Source: Haliea sp963974125 (GTDB taxonomy: Bacteria > Pseudomonadota > Gammaproteobacteria > Pseudomonadales > Halieaceae). Taken from it: a stretch of DNA of 64,000 bases. The notes beneath the pieces were generated by a model. It saw nothing but the letters and a program-made list of their open reading frames with translations, ran no database searches and had not been told where the DNA came from. A program made the position numbers and the translations under genes. Location: contig CAXBCH010000017.1 in the NCBI GenBank assembly GCA_963974125.1, forward strand, positions 25,683 through 89,682. Reading direction: 5' to 3'. Below, in pieces: positions 6,991 through 15,959 of this stretch. Positions within the stretch are counted from its first letter, which is position 1, and each line of letters opens with the position of its first letter.

Positions 6991-8221
6991 AGAGATCCTG
7001 GTGAGTGTCAGCGCCGGTGCGACCCGGGTGGCGCTGCTTGCCGGGGGGGTGATCCAGGAGTTGCACGTTGAACGCGCGGATCGCCGCAGCCTGGTGGGTA
7101 ACCTTTACAGCGGCAGGGTGCAGCGGATCGTGCCTGGCATGGACGGCGCATTCATCGACATCGGCATTGGCGTCAATGGCTTCCTGGCAGCCGCTGACCT
7201 GCCGGCCCCGGGAGCGATCGGGGACCAGCTGTGCGCGGGGCAGAGTCTGCTGGTCCAGGTCACCCGCGATGCCCTGGGTGACAAGGGGCCCAGGCTGACC
7301 TGCGCCATCACTCTGGCCTCGCGCTATCTGGTGCTCGCTACTGCGGGCGCCCGCGGCACTGTCTCCCGCCGCATTGGCCCGGACACGGAGCGGCAGCGAT
7401 TGCGGCAACTCCTGCCGGGCCTGGTGGCCGAGCTGGAACTGGGCCGCGCCGGTCTCATTGCGCGCACCGCCGCGGCGAACGTGAGCGCCGAGGTGCTGCG
7501 CGCCGATGCCTCCAGACTCGCTGCCCGTTGGCGACAGCTTCGAACCGGCGCCGCGCAGGCTGCCGCTCCACACCTGGTATTGGCCGAGCCACCGCTGCCG
7601 CTGCGCGTGCTGCGCGACAGTGCCGGTGCGGGAGTGCCGCGCATTGTGGTGGATGCTGCCAGCTGTGCCGCCGAGATCAGGGCCTGGTGTGCGGAGGACC
7701 TGGCCCTGGCAGCGCCGGTGGAGGAGGAATGCGCTGAACCCGGGTCCCTGTTCCGGCGCCGCGGCGTGGAAGCGGAGATCAGCGCCGCGCTGGCTGCGGT
7801 GGTGCCCCTGCCTTCGGGCGGCAATATGGTGATCGAACGCACGCAAGCCATGACCACCGTCGATGTCAATACCGGTAGCTCCATCGGTCACAGCGACCTT
7901 GAGCAAACGCTGCTGCAGACCAACCTGGAAGCGGCGGCGGCGTTGCCCAGGCAGCTGCGCCTGCGCGCGCTCGGGGGCATTGTTGTCGTGGACTTTATCG
8001 ATCTGCGCGAGAGCGGCCACTGGCGCTCGGTGCTGCTGGCACTGAAGCAGGCGCTGGCCAGCGATCCTGATGCGGGCCCGGTTACCGACGTCGGCAAGCT
8101 GGGGCTGGCAATCCTCACCCGCAGGCAGACCCGGCCACCCCTGGCAGAGGTGCTGCTGGTGCCCTGCCCCGAGTGCGCTGGCAGCGGCCGCGTCGCCCGG
8201 CCCGCCGCGGGGGGACTCTGA
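6983..8221 (+). CDS. rng: Ribonuclease G, short form lacking the post-zinc-link region
   Basis: RNase G is an endoribonuclease for the 16S rRNA 5' end and some mRNAs. The S1-like N-terminal part (GNLYSGRVQRIVPGMDGAFIDIG), the 5'-sensor region and the DNase I-like catalytic core with its two Asp motifs (MTTVDVNTG and VVDFIDLRE) are present. The zinc-link CPEC follows near residues 395-398. The protein stops 14 residues after the second Cys, giving 412 aa, whereas Escherichia coli RNase G has 489 aa and continues about 80 residues beyond this motif. The ATG overlaps the end of maf by 8 bases. I see no frameshifted remnant of the missing part, because yhdP begins at once. Confidence 0.93.
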   Translation: MDEEILVSVSAGATRVALLAGGVIQELHVERADRRSLVGNLYSGRVQRIVPGMDGAFIDIGIGVNGFLAAADLPAPGAIGDQLCAGQSLLVQVTRDALGDKGPRLTCAITLASRYLVLATAGARGTVSRRIGPDTERQRLRQLLPGLVAELELGRAGLIARTAAANVSAEVLRADASRLAARWRQLRTGAAQAAAPHLVLAEPPLPLRVLRDSAGAGVPRIVVDAASCAAEIRAWCAEDLALAAPVEEECAEPGSLFRRRGVEAEISAALAAVVPLPSGGNMVIERTQAMTTVDVNTGSSIGHSDLEQTLLQTNLEAAAALPRQLRLRALGGIVVVDFIDLRESGHWRSVLLALKQALASDPDAGPVTDVGKLGLAILTRRQTRPPLAEVLLVPCPECAGSGRVARPAAGGL

Positions 8222-8222
8222 A

Positions 8223-11200
8223 GTGGCGCCAGGTTCTGTGCAGGCATCAATCTATCACCGCTTGAGCAGTGTGCTCTGGGTGGGCATTGTCGGCTTCGTG
8301 GTGCTGCTGGCGGTTTACGTCAGTAGTGGGCGCCTGCTGGTCTCCATGGTGGCGGACAACCAGGCCTGGGTGGTGGAGCAGGTGAATTCCCGTGCTCCCT
8401 TTGTCATCGAGGAGGGGCAATTGTCGGCCGAGTGGCAGGGATTCAGCCCGGTGCTGGTATTCGCGGACCTGCGCCTCGGGTTTCCCGATGGTGAGCCGCT
8501 GCTGCTGGGTGGCGGCCGGGTGACGCTGGATATCTGGCACAGCCTGGTCAGCCGCTCACTGCGGTTCAGTCGCCTGCGCCTGCAGGACCTGCTGCTGACG
8601 GGGGAACTGGGCGCGGATGGCAGTTTCCGGCTGCAGGGCCTGGGTGGCGGCGGTGGCGCTGCCGCTGCCTGGTTGCAGGCCGTGCTGCTGGACATCGAGC
8701 GGGTAACACTGGTGGCCAACACCCTGCAGCTGACAGGCCCGGCGGGGGAGGAGGAACAGCTGGCCCTGGACCTGACGCTGTCGCGGGATGGCGCCCGGCG
8801 CCAGCTCCGGGGACAGCTGACCTCGGTGGATGGGTCCCAGGTGCTGATTCTGGCTGATGGACTGGGCAACCCGCTGGTGCCGGAAAATTACAGCGGCGAT
8901 GTCTATGTTCGCGCCGAGCTTGCCGATCTGGCGCAGCTGGCGCGCTGGCGGCCGCTGCTGGCAGAAACGCTGCCGCTCAAGGCAACGGGCGAGGCAGTTG
9001 TCGAGGGTTGGCTGGCCTGGTCTGGCGGCATATCCGGGTTGCAGCTGCGCCTGATCGGCGAGGACCTGTTGCTGCAAGGCAACAACGAGAGCTGGTCGTT
9101 GCCACTGGCGTCGCTGCGGCTGGAGTCCAGCCTGCTGCAGCGCGGCCAGCGCCTGACCCTGTTTACCTCGGACCTGGAGATTGGTCACGGTGGTGCCGTA
9201 ATCACCCTGCCGCGCCTGCAAGTGGATCTCTGGGGAGATTCGCTGCGCGTGCGTGGCAGCGGACTGCCCCTGGCAGACAGCAGTGAGTTGCTGAGCGAGG
9301 CGCGGCTGCTGCCCCCGGCCCTGGCAGCGGCAATGACGGAGCTGACGCCGGCCGGCAAGGTGGGTGCCCTGCAGCTGTATCTGGAGGATGTGACCAGCGG
9401 CAGCAGGGCGTGGACACTGGATCTGGGCTTTGACGACCTGGCCCTGAACTCCTGGCGCGGCGCGCCGGGTGTCAGCGGAGCCAGCGGGTTTCTGCACCTG
9501 GCACCCGGTCGCGGCGAGCTGATTCTCGACAGCGATACGGTGGTACTGGATTTCCCTTCGGTGTACCGGGAACCCCTGGCCTACCGGGAACTGTTCGGCA
9601 GTCTGGACATGGCCTGGGACGGCGACGGCCTGCGCTTGCAGAGCGGATTGCTGACCGCGGTCGGCGAGGAGGGTACGGCGCGGGCACTGCTGGGCCTGTC
9701 GATACCGTTCGCCCCCAGCCCTGCGGGTATCGAAATGGACCTGCTGGTGGGATTGCGCGACGCGGATGCCGGCTACCGCGCTCGCTACCTGCCGTACATC
9801 CTGAACGAAAACCTCCTTGCCTGGCTGCAGACCAGCCTGGAACACGGCGTGGTGGATGCCGGCGCATTTCTGTGGCGCGGCAGCCTGCGCCCCGGTGCGG
9901 GTGCATTGCGTACGGTGCAGCTGTTCTTCGACGTGCGTGACGCACAACTGGAATATCATCCGGACTGGCCCGCGCTGGCGGATGTCCAGGGCACTGTGCT
10001 GATTGATGACACCAATGTCAGCGTCTGGGCCGATCGCGCGCGCCTGTACGATACCGAGATCGAGACGCTGTCTGCGGAGGCCTGGCGGGATAGCGGGGGC
10101 GACATGCGTCTGGCCATCGCCGCCAGTCTTGCGGGCAGCGCCAGCGATGGCTTGCAGGTACTGAACCAATCGCCTGCCGGCACCGGCCTGCGGGGCGCCC
10201 TGGCCGACTGGCAGGCGCAGGGGAGCATGGCGGCAGAGATTCGCCTGCAGTTGTTGTTGGCAGCAGCGCCACCACCGCCGGCGGTGGAGCTGACCGTGGC
10301 GGTGAGCGATGCCGAGCTGGATATTCGCCCGGGCAACCTGCAGCTCAAGGATATCAGCGGCACGCTGTTCTACAATTCGGCGGTCGGCTTCAGCGCCGAG
10401 CAGCTGACGGCCAGCCTCTGGCAGCAGCCTCTGTCGCTCGGGCTTAGGCAGCTCCCGGCCCTGCCGGGACCGGATGGTGGCCGTGCGGGGGGCATGGCGC
10501 CGGTGCAGCTGGCTTTTGCCACCGAAGTTCAGGTGGATGCCCTGCGGGAGTGGCTGGGGCCGGGGCTGCCGCCTCTGGTCAGCGGTGCGGCGTCGGTCGC
10601 CGGCACCCTGGACTTTGCTCCGGGGCGGTTGCCGCGGCTGCAACTTGAGTCTGACCTGCAGGGCCTGGCGCTGGACCTGCCGGCCACCTGGGCCAAGCCC
10701 GCAGGCTCAAGACTGCCGTTTGAGTTGCGGGCCGAACTCGGAGCCAGGCCGCTGCAGCTGGAGGTGAGTGGCGGGCGCCGCTGGCATGCCCGGCTGGGTA
10801 TCGGCGAGCAGGGACTTGAGGGCGCTGCGCTTGGACTGCAGGATCGCTCGCTGCCACTGCTGCCCGGCCGGCTGCGGGTTTCCGGCCACGCCGCGCTGAT
10901 TGATGTCGCCGCCTGGCAGGCATTGTTTGCGGACCTGCCCGGGCAGGCTCGCGACGGGCGGGTACCGGCGGGGCTGCGTTTGACGGTGGAGCAGCTGCTG
11001 ATCGACAGTCTCCAGTTCCGTGGGCAAGACTGGCACAATGTAATCGTGGATCTGGAGCAGGAGCCGGAGTATTGGCGCATCGGCCTGGAGACGGACTGGG
11101 TCCAGGGTGCCGTCACGGTAGCTGCTGATCGTACCAGCGCCGCCGTCGACCTGGCCTACCTCGACCTGTCCGGCTGGCGAACCGGCGGCGACACTGAAGC

Positions 11201-12188
11201 CGATCCCGCACAATTCCGCGACTGGCCTGCGCTGGAAGTGGACATTGCCGACCTGCAGCGCGGTTCGCGACCGCTCGGGCAGCTGGCCTTTGCCCTGCAA
11301 CCGGGTGAGGGCCGCCTTGAGGCGCAGCGCATCCGCGGTGAACTGCTCGGCTTCACGCTGCCCGCGGAGAACCCGGGAGCGCTGGTGTGGACCACGGAGG
11401 GTACCCGCCTGCAGGCACAACTGCAGGCTGCCGATCTCGGCGATACCCTCGCAATGCTGGACTATGAGCGCATCCTCGAGACCAGCAGCGGGCGTTTCGG
11501 GCTGGATCTCCGCTGGCCGGGAGCGCCGCAGGCGTTTGCCCTTGCGGCCAGTACCGGTGCGCTGTCGGTGGCGGTGGAGGAGGGGCGTTTCCTGACCGCG
11601 TCCGCGGGTGCTTCGGGCACCCTGCGGGTGGTCAGCATTCTCAATCTCGCCGACATCATCCAGCGCCTGAGTCTGACCCAGCTGTTCGAATCCGGAATCC
11701 CGTTTGACAGCATGCAAGGGGAGGTGAATTTCGCCAACGGCAAGATTGAGGTGCCGCGACTGGACGTTGCCAGCGCCGCCACCGGCTTCCGCTTCAGCGG
11801 CAGTTCGGATATTGCGTCCCGCAGTCTCGATGGCGAGCTGGTGGCCACACTGCCGGTGGTCAACAACCTGCCATGGGTAGCGGCGCTGACGGCGGGCCTG
11901 CCGATTGCGGCGGGTGTCTTTGTCGTCAGCAAGCTCTTTGAAAAGCAGGTGTCGCAACTAGCCAGCGCGGTCTACAGTATCGGCGGCAGCTGGGATGATC
12001 CGCAGATCCGCCTCGACCGCATTTTCGATACCGGCAATGGACGGGATGGACGCAGTGATGAGGCCAGCGGTGACCCTGCTGCAGGCGCAGGCGCAGGCGC
12101 AGGCGCGGGCGCAGAGGCCGCGACTCAGTCTGCCGGGGGCGAATCCGCGTCCGGCCCGGCTGCTGATTCGTCCAGCTCCCGCAGGTAA
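8223..12188 (+). CDS. yhdP: YhdP, AsmA-like inter-membrane lipid transport protein
   Basis: This is a 1321-residue protein with a single N-terminal membrane anchor (SVLWVGIVGFVVLLAVYV, about residues 16-33) followed by a very long beta-rich periplasmic body. It has the AsmA-like C-terminal region (LRVVSILNLADIIQRL, then FDSMQGEVNFANGKIEVPRL). In enterobacteria YhdP acts with TamB and YdbH in phospholipid delivery to the outer membrane. I chose GTG 8223, one base after the rng stop, because a GGGGGA site precedes it and the anchor follows directly. The last 45 residues are low complexity (Gly-Ala repeat, then Ser-rich), and the 3' end overlaps darP on the other strand by 64 bases. Confidence 0.93.
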   Translation: MAPGSVQASIYHRLSSVLWVGIVGFVVLLAVYVSSGRLLVSMVADNQAWVVEQVNSRAPFVIEEGQLSAEWQGFSPVLVFADLRLGFPDGEPLLLGGGRVTLDIWHSLVSRSLRFSRLRLQDLLLTGELGADGSFRLQGLGGGGGAAAAWLQAVLLDIERVTLVANTLQLTGPAGEEEQLALDLTLSRDGARRQLRGQLTSVDGSQVLILADGLGNPLVPENYSGDVYVRAELADLAQLARWRPLLAETLPLKATGEAVVEGWLAWSGGISGLQLRLIGEDLLLQGNNESWSLPLASLRLESSLLQRGQRLTLFTSDLEIGHGGAVITLPRLQVDLWGDSLRVRGSGLPLADSSELLSEARLLPPALAAAMTELTPAGKVGALQLYLEDVTSGSRAWTLDLGFDDLALNSWRGAPGVSGASGFLHLAPGRGELILDSDTVVLDFPSVYREPLAYRELFGSLDMAWDGDGLRLQSGLLTAVGEEGTARALLGLSIPFAPSPAGIEMDLLVGLRDADAGYRARYLPYILNENLLAWLQTSLEHGVVDAGAFLWRGSLRPGAGALRTVQLFFDVRDAQLEYHPDWPALADVQGTVLIDDTNVSVWADRARLYDTEIETLSAEAWRDSGGDMRLAIAASLAGSASDGLQVLNQSPAGTGLRGALADWQAQGSMAAEIRLQLLLAAAPPPPAVELTVAVSDAELDIRPGNLQLKDISGTLFYNSAVGFSAEQLTASLWQQPLSLGLRQLPALPGPDGGRAGGMAPVQLAFATEVQVDALREWLGPGLPPLVSGAASVAGTLDFAPGRLPRLQLESDLQGLALDLPATWAKPAGSRLPFELRAELGARPLQLEVSGGRRWHARLGIGEQGLEGAALGLQDRSLPLLPGRLRVSGHAALIDVAAWQALFADLPGQARDGRVPAGLRLTVEQLLIDSLQFRGQDWHNVIVDLEQEPEYWRIGLETDWVQGAVTVAADRTSAAVDLAYLDLSGWRTGGDTEADPAQFRDWPALEVDIADLQRGSRPLGQLAFALQPGEGRLEAQRIRGELLGFTLPAENPGALVWTTEGTRLQAQLQAADLGDTLAMLDYERILETSSGRFGLDLRWPGAPQAFALAASTGALSVAVEEGRFLTASAGASGTLRVVSILNLADIIQRLSLTQLFESGIPFDSMQGEVNFANGKIEVPRLDVASAATGFRFSGSSDIASRSLDGELVATLPVVNNLPWVAALTAGLPIAAGVFVVSKLFEKQVSQLASAVYSIGGSWDDPQIRLDRIFDTGNGRDGRSDEASGDPAAGAGAGAGAGAEAATQSAGGESASGPAADSSSSRR
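12081..12110 (+). repeat. GCAGGC hexanucleotide repeat in yhdP
   Basis: Four consecutive GCAGGC units followed by GCGGGC encode alternating Ala-Gly near the YhdP C-terminus. Unit gain or loss keeps the reading frame. Confidence 0.85.
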
Positions 12189-12682
12189 CGGAACAGCTTG
12201 CGCCTTGCGCCCGGTGCCTGCTTGCGCTGCTGCTCGCGCTGGTCCTGCAACAGCAGCTGGCGCAAGTGCTGGCGGTCGGCATCCGGCCAGCGCCTGACGA
12301 TGTCTTCTATGCCGGGCAGCCCCGCTGCCAGCAGCTGATCGCGCACTTGCTCGAGCCCCTGGAACTGCTCGGCGGCCTGGTTGCGCTCCCGGTCCAGGGC
12401 GGCCAGGGCCTCGGCAATGGGCTCGGCGTCAATGTCGCGCATCAACTTGCCGATGAATTGCAGATGGCGCCGCCGGGCGCTGTTGGAAGTGATGCGGCGA
12501 GTTTCCTGGATGGCGTCGGCGAGCCGCTGGTCGTCAATCGGAATCCTGCGCAGCTGCTTGTCACTGAGTCCGGTCAGGGTCTCGCCGAGCGCCTGCAGGG
12601 CAGTCATGCGCCGCTTGAGCTCGCTCTTGCTGGGCCCTTCGTACAGGTCCCCGTCGTCGTCAGTGGAATCGTGATCAGGCAT
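12125..12682 (-). CDS. darP: Ribosome biogenesis factor DarP/YjgA
   Basis: DarP (185 aa) is a helical protein associated with late 50S subunit assembly. The conserved GPSKSELKRRMTALQALGE (about residues 15-33), the RRHLQFIGKLMRDID motif and the C-terminal RRKLFRYLREL are visible. I chose ATG 12680-12682 (MPDHDSTDDD) over a longer upstream start because the family begins with a short acidic stretch before GPSKSE. It overlaps the end of mgtE by 8 bases and is probably co-transcribed with it. Its last 21 codons lie antisense to the end of yhdP. Confidence 0.95.
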   Translation of the reverse strand: MPDHDSTDDDGDLYEGPSKSELKRRMTALQALGETLTGLSDKQLRRIPIDDQRLADAIQETRRITSNSARRRHLQFIGKLMRDIDAEPIAEALAALDRERNQAAEQFQGLEQVRDQLLAAGLPGIEDIVRRWPDADRQHLRQLLLQDQREQQRKQAPGARRKLFRYLRELDESAAGPDADSPPAD

Positions 12683-14027
12683 AGAACCAGGTCGCCAGGC
12701 CGAGGAAAGAGAAAAACCCGACCACATCCGTCACTGTGGTCAGGACCACACCGCCGGCCAGTGCCGGGTCGATTTTCATGCGCTTGAGCAGTAGTGGCAG
12801 GGCGGCGCCGGTGAAGGCCGCGGTCACCAGGTTGATGACCATTGCCAGCGCAATGATCAGGCCCAGGCTCCAGTCGCTGAACCAGAGTGACGCGGCGACG
12901 GCCACGACCGAGGCCCACAGCATGCCGTTCAGCACACCGACCGCAACCTCGCGGTTGATCAGCCACGACTCGTTGTTCTTGCTGACCTGACCGAGCGCGA
13001 TACCGCGAACCATCACGGTCAGGGTCTGGGTGCCGGCAATACCGCCCATGGAAGCGACAATAGGCATCAGCACCGCCAGCGCTACCACTTTTTCGATGGT
13101 GTCCTGGAACAGGTTGATTACCGACGAGGCGAGGAAGGCGGTCGCGAGGTTGGCGCCCAGCCAGATGGCCCGGCGGCTGGCAGTATGCATCACCGGCGCG
13201 AAAGTATCGGTGTCGTCCGAGAGGCCTGCCATGGAGGTCAGCGAGTGGTCGGCGTCCTCGCGGATCACGTCTACCACGTCGTCAATGGTGATTCGACCCA
13301 CAAGCCGGCCGTCGTCATCCACCACCGGCGCCGATACCCAGTCATTGCGCTCGAACAGGCGCGCTACCTCGTCGTCCGCCATCCAGGCCGGTATCGGGGC
13401 GATGTCGGTGATCATCATCTCGCGCACGGTCGAGTTGGGGTCCGATACCAGCAGCGTGTTCAGCGGCAGCAGGCCGATGAACTGGTCATTGCGATTGACC
13501 ACAAACAGGTTGTCGGTCATCGCCGGTATTTTGTCGTGCCGGCGCAGGTAACGCAGCACCACATCCAGGGTCAGCGGCGGGCGGATGGTGATGGTATCCG
13601 TGCTCATCAGGCCGCCGGCGGTATCGTCCGGGTAGGTCATCACCTGTTCCAGGCGTGCCCGGTCGCGGTAGTCCATGGAATCGAGGACTTCCCGGGTTAT
13701 CCGGTCCGGCAGCTGCTGCAGGATGTCGGCGAGGTCATCATCCTGCAGGTGTTCGGTGATCTGTGCGACCTCGGCGGCATCCATGTCGCTGAGGAAGTGG
13801 CCCCGCAACTCCTCTCCCAGCTCGTTGATGACGTCGCCTTCGTTTTCCAGCTCCACCATCTGCCAGAGAATGTGGCGGAATTTGGGCGGAGAGGACTCCA
13901 GCAGGTGGGCAACGTCGGCAGCGGGCAGGCCATTGAGCATCCGCTTGACGTCGGCAAACGTCCCGCTACCGAGAGCTTCGGACAGGCGCTCGAGGCGCGC
14001 CTGGGATGTCGTGGAGCGTTGGGCCAT
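12675..14027 (-). CDS. mgtE: Magnesium transporter MgtE
   Basis: MgtE (450 aa) is a dimeric Mg2+ channel of the inner membrane. The order is the acidic N domain (residues about 1-130, with LPAADVAHLLE), two CBS domains (about 135-260) that sense cytosolic Mg2+, a connecting helix (SLTSMAGLSDDTDTF) and five membrane segments (about 285-450, with PIVASMGGIAGTQTLTV and the pore-region PLLLKRMKIDPALAGGVVLTT). Length is standard. It follows ptsO with a gap of 5 bases and overlaps the start of darP, as an insert between the nitrogen-PTS genes and darP. Confidence 0.96.
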   Translation of the reverse strand: MAQRSTTSQARLERLSEALGSGTFADVKRMLNGLPAADVAHLLESSPPKFRHILWQMVELENEGDVINELGEELRGHFLSDMDAAEVAQITEHLQDDDLADILQQLPDRITREVLDSMDYRDRARLEQVMTYPDDTAGGLMSTDTITIRPPLTLDVVLRYLRRHDKIPAMTDNLFVVNRNDQFIGLLPLNTLLVSDPNSTVREMMITDIAPIPAWMADDEVARLFERNDWVSAPVVDDDGRLVGRITIDDVVDVIREDADHSLTSMAGLSDDTDTFAPVMHTASRRAIWLGANLATAFLASSVINLFQDTIEKVVALAVLMPIVASMGGIAGTQTLTVMVRGIALGQVSKNNESWLINREVAVGVLNGMLWASVVAVAASLWFSDWSLGLIIALAMVINLVTAAFTGAALPLLLKRMKIDPALAGGVVLTTVTDVVGFFSFLGLATWFYA

Positions 14028-14032
14028 GGAGG

Positions 14033-14302
14033 CTACTCGCCTTCGTCGAAGCGGTTGTCGATGAGCGTTTGCAGCGCCGCAAGGACGGCGTCTTCATCTT
14101 CGCCATCGATTTCGAGATCGAGTACCGTACCCTGGCCAGCGGCCAGCATCATGACGGCCATGATGCTTTTGCCATCGACCATCTGGCCATCGCGGCCGGC
14201 CCTGACAGCGCTGGCATAGGTCGTGGTGCAACCGACAAACTTGGCGGCGGCGCGGGCATGCAGGCCCAGCTTGTTGATGATTGTGACTTGTGTCTGGATC
14301 AC
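14033..14302 (-). CDS. ptsO: Phosphocarrier NPr (HPr family)
   Basis: NPr (89 aa) is the phosphocarrier of the nitrogen phosphotransferase system. It passes phosphate from PtsP to EIIA-Ntr. His15 in KLGLHARAAAKF is the phosphorylated residue, and Lys45-Ser46 in GKSIMAVMML is the second HPr signature. The start is GTG 14300-14302, because the first beta-strand (IQTQVTIINKLG) follows immediately. A longer frame exists upstream but would run back into rapZ. The start is 11 bases downstream of the rapZ stop, so it belongs to the rpoN-hpf-ptsN-rapZ-ptsO group. Confidence 0.95.
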   Translation of the reverse strand: MIQTQVTIINKLGLHARAAAKFVGCTTTYASAVRAGRDGQMVDGKSIMAVMMLAAGQGTVLDLEIDGEDEDAVLAALQTLIDNRFDEGE

Positions 14303-14313
14303 TGTTCCCGCTG

Positions 14314-15168
14314 CTACTGCAGCTCCCTGTGTCGAACGTGTACTTGCGGAAACTCCTGTTGATAGTGCCGGAACAGCCTGGCCGCGAGATATACTGACCG
14401 ATGTTGGCCACCGGTACAACCGATCGCCACGGTCATGTAGCTGCGGTTGCTGTCCCGGTAGTGTGGCAGCCAGCGGTCGAGGTACTGGCAGATACTGGCA
14501 AACAGGTCGCCGGTCATCGGCTGTGCTTCGAGAAACGCACTGACATCCTCATCCAGGCCGTTCTGCAGGCGCAGCTCCTTGACCCAGTGCGGGTTGGGCA
14601 GCATGCGCACGTCAAAGACAAGATCGGCGTCAGTGGGGACCCCGCGCTTGAAGCCAAAGGACTGTATCAGGATCGACATGCTGCCGGACATGTCCCCTAC
14701 CAGGCGCTGGCGCACGGCGTCCCGCAGCTCATAAATGGTCATCTGGCTGGTATCCAGCACCAGGGCTGCGGCACTGGCGATGGGTTCCAGCAACTGCCGC
14801 TCGCGCTCAATCGCCTCGGCCAGCGGCATGCGCTCATCGCTCAGCGGGTGCTTGCGCCGGGTTTCACTGAAGCGCTTGATGAGGACGCTGTCCTGGGCGT
14901 CCAGAAACAGGATTTCGCTCCTGACCGTGTCCGGCAGCGACTCGACAATGGCGCTGAAGTTCTCCAGGTTGCGCCAGGCATTGCGGGCGTCAATGCAGAC
15001 TGCCGCGCCGCGGAAGTGTTCGAATTCGGGCCGGCTGGCCTCCTCGACCAGGGCCGGCAGCAGCGCCACGGGCAGGTTGTCGATACAATAGTAGCCCTCG
15101 TCCTCGAGCTGGTGCAGGGCGGTACTCTTGCCTGAGCCGGAGCGACCTGAAATGATGACCAGCTGCAT
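14314..15168 (-). CDS. rapZ: RNase adapter protein RapZ
   Basis: RapZ (284 aa) binds small RNAs of the GlmZ/GlmY type and guides RNase E cleavage to set glucosamine-6-phosphate synthase levels in enterobacteria. The Walker A motif GRSGSGKST (residues about 8-16), the EGYYCIDNLP segment and the C-terminal domain with FGFKRGVPTDADLVFDVR, CTGGQHRSV and basic residues match the family, and the length equals the E. coli protein. ATG 15166-15168 starts the beta-strand MQLVIISGRSG. It lies 10 bases after ptsN. Confidence 0.97.
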   Translation of the reverse strand: MQLVIISGRSGSGKSTALHQLEDEGYYCIDNLPVALLPALVEEASRPEFEHFRGAAVCIDARNAWRNLENFSAIVESLPDTVRSEILFLDAQDSVLIKRFSETRRKHPLSDERMPLAEAIERERQLLEPIASAAALVLDTSQMTIYELRDAVRQRLVGDMSGSMSILIQSFGFKRGVPTDADLVFDVRMLPNPHWVKELRLQNGLDEDVSAFLEAQPMTGDLFASICQYLDRWLPHYRDSNRSYMTVAIGCTGGQHRSVYLAARLFRHYQQEFPQVHVRHRELQ

Positions 15169-15178
15169 GCCAGGCAAA

Positions 15179-15637
15179 TCAGTCGCTCCACTCGGTGGCC
15201 CGGCGGTACAGGGTCTCGGCATCGGCGGCGCTGCGTAGCTGTGCGCAAAAGTCGGACTGGCTGAACAGGCGGGCGATGCGCGCGAGGATATCCAGGTGCT
15301 CCTGGTGCGCCTGCTCCGGGACCAGCAGGACGAACAGTATGTCCACCGGGATATCGTCCGGGGCATCGAAGTCGATGGCTTCTTCCAGGGTGACCAGGCA
15401 GCCGACCGGCTCGCTGCAGTTGGCGATGCGACAGTGGGGTATGGCAATGCCGGCGCCGAGACCCGTACTGCCCAGGCGCTCGCGCGCAATCAGCTGGGCA
15501 AATATGTCGGTGTCAGCGAGATCGGGGTTGTTCTCGCTGATGACCTGGGCCAGGGTCTCGAACAGTCTTTTCTTGCTGCTACCCGGCGCACGGCAGACCG
15601 TACGTCCGGGAGAGAGTAGTTCCGAGAGAACTTGCAT
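15179..15637 (-). CDS. ptsN: Nitrogen-regulatory PTS EIIA component
   Basis: EIIA-Ntr (152 aa) is the terminal phosphoacceptor of the nitrogen PTS, with regulatory roles in potassium uptake and envelope stress. The phosphorylated residue is His68 in AIPHCRI, and the rest of the PTS EIIA type-2 fold is present (VDILFVLLVPEQAHQEHLDILARIARLF). It lies between hpf and rapZ on the same strand, the normal arrangement. Confidence 0.97.
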   Translation of the reverse strand: MQVLSELLSPGRTVCRAPGSSKKRLFETLAQVISENNPDLADTDIFAQLIARERLGSTGLGAGIAIPHCRIANCSEPVGCLVTLEEAIDFDAPDDIPVDILFVLLVPEQAHQEHLDILARIARLFSQSDFCAQLRSAADAETLYRRATEWSD

Positions 15638-15646
15638 GATGGGATC

Positions 15647-15934
15647 CTAGTGACCTCGGGCCTTTTCCTTGTGCTTGATAAGCTGGCGGTCCAGCTTGTC
15701 GGCGAGGGCGTCAATGGCGGCATACATGTCCTCTGATTCGGCAGCGGCGAAAATATCCGCGCCGGAGATGTGAATGGTGGCCTCGGCCTTCTGTACCATC
15801 TTTTCCACGATCAGGGTCACGTCGGTATTGGTGATCTGGTCGAAGTGTCGCTGCAGCCGTTCGAACTTGCTGGCCACGTATTCGCGCAGCGGATCGGTGA
15901 CGTCTACATGGTGACCACTGACATTCAATTGCAT
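15647..15934 (-). CDS. hpf: Short ribosome hibernation promoting factor
   Basis: This 95-residue HPF/YfiA-type protein binds the 30S A and P sites in stationary phase and promotes 100S dimers. Start ATG 15932-15934 (MQLNVSGHHVDVTDPLREYV) has an AGGAG 6 bases upstream, and the family's first strand begins there. An upstream in-frame ATG would add 20 unrelated residues. It lacks the C-terminal dimerisation domain of long HPF, as usual in Gammaproteobacteria. A 7-bp hairpin lies in its leader at 15960-15977. Confidence 0.95.
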   Translation of the reverse strand: MQLNVSGHHVDVTDPLREYVASKFERLQRHFDQITNTDVTLIVEKMVQKAEATIHISGADIFAAAESEDMYAAIDALADKLDRQLIKHKEKARGH

Positions 15935-15959
15935 ACCTGACTCCTTCTTCATCGATAAC

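Noticed and set aside
8556..10643. A 695-codon minus-strand frame opposite yhdP.
   Set aside because: It is an antisense shadow created by GC-rich codon usage; Gln/Arg/Pro-rich without domains, while yhdP on the plus strand is a clear family member.
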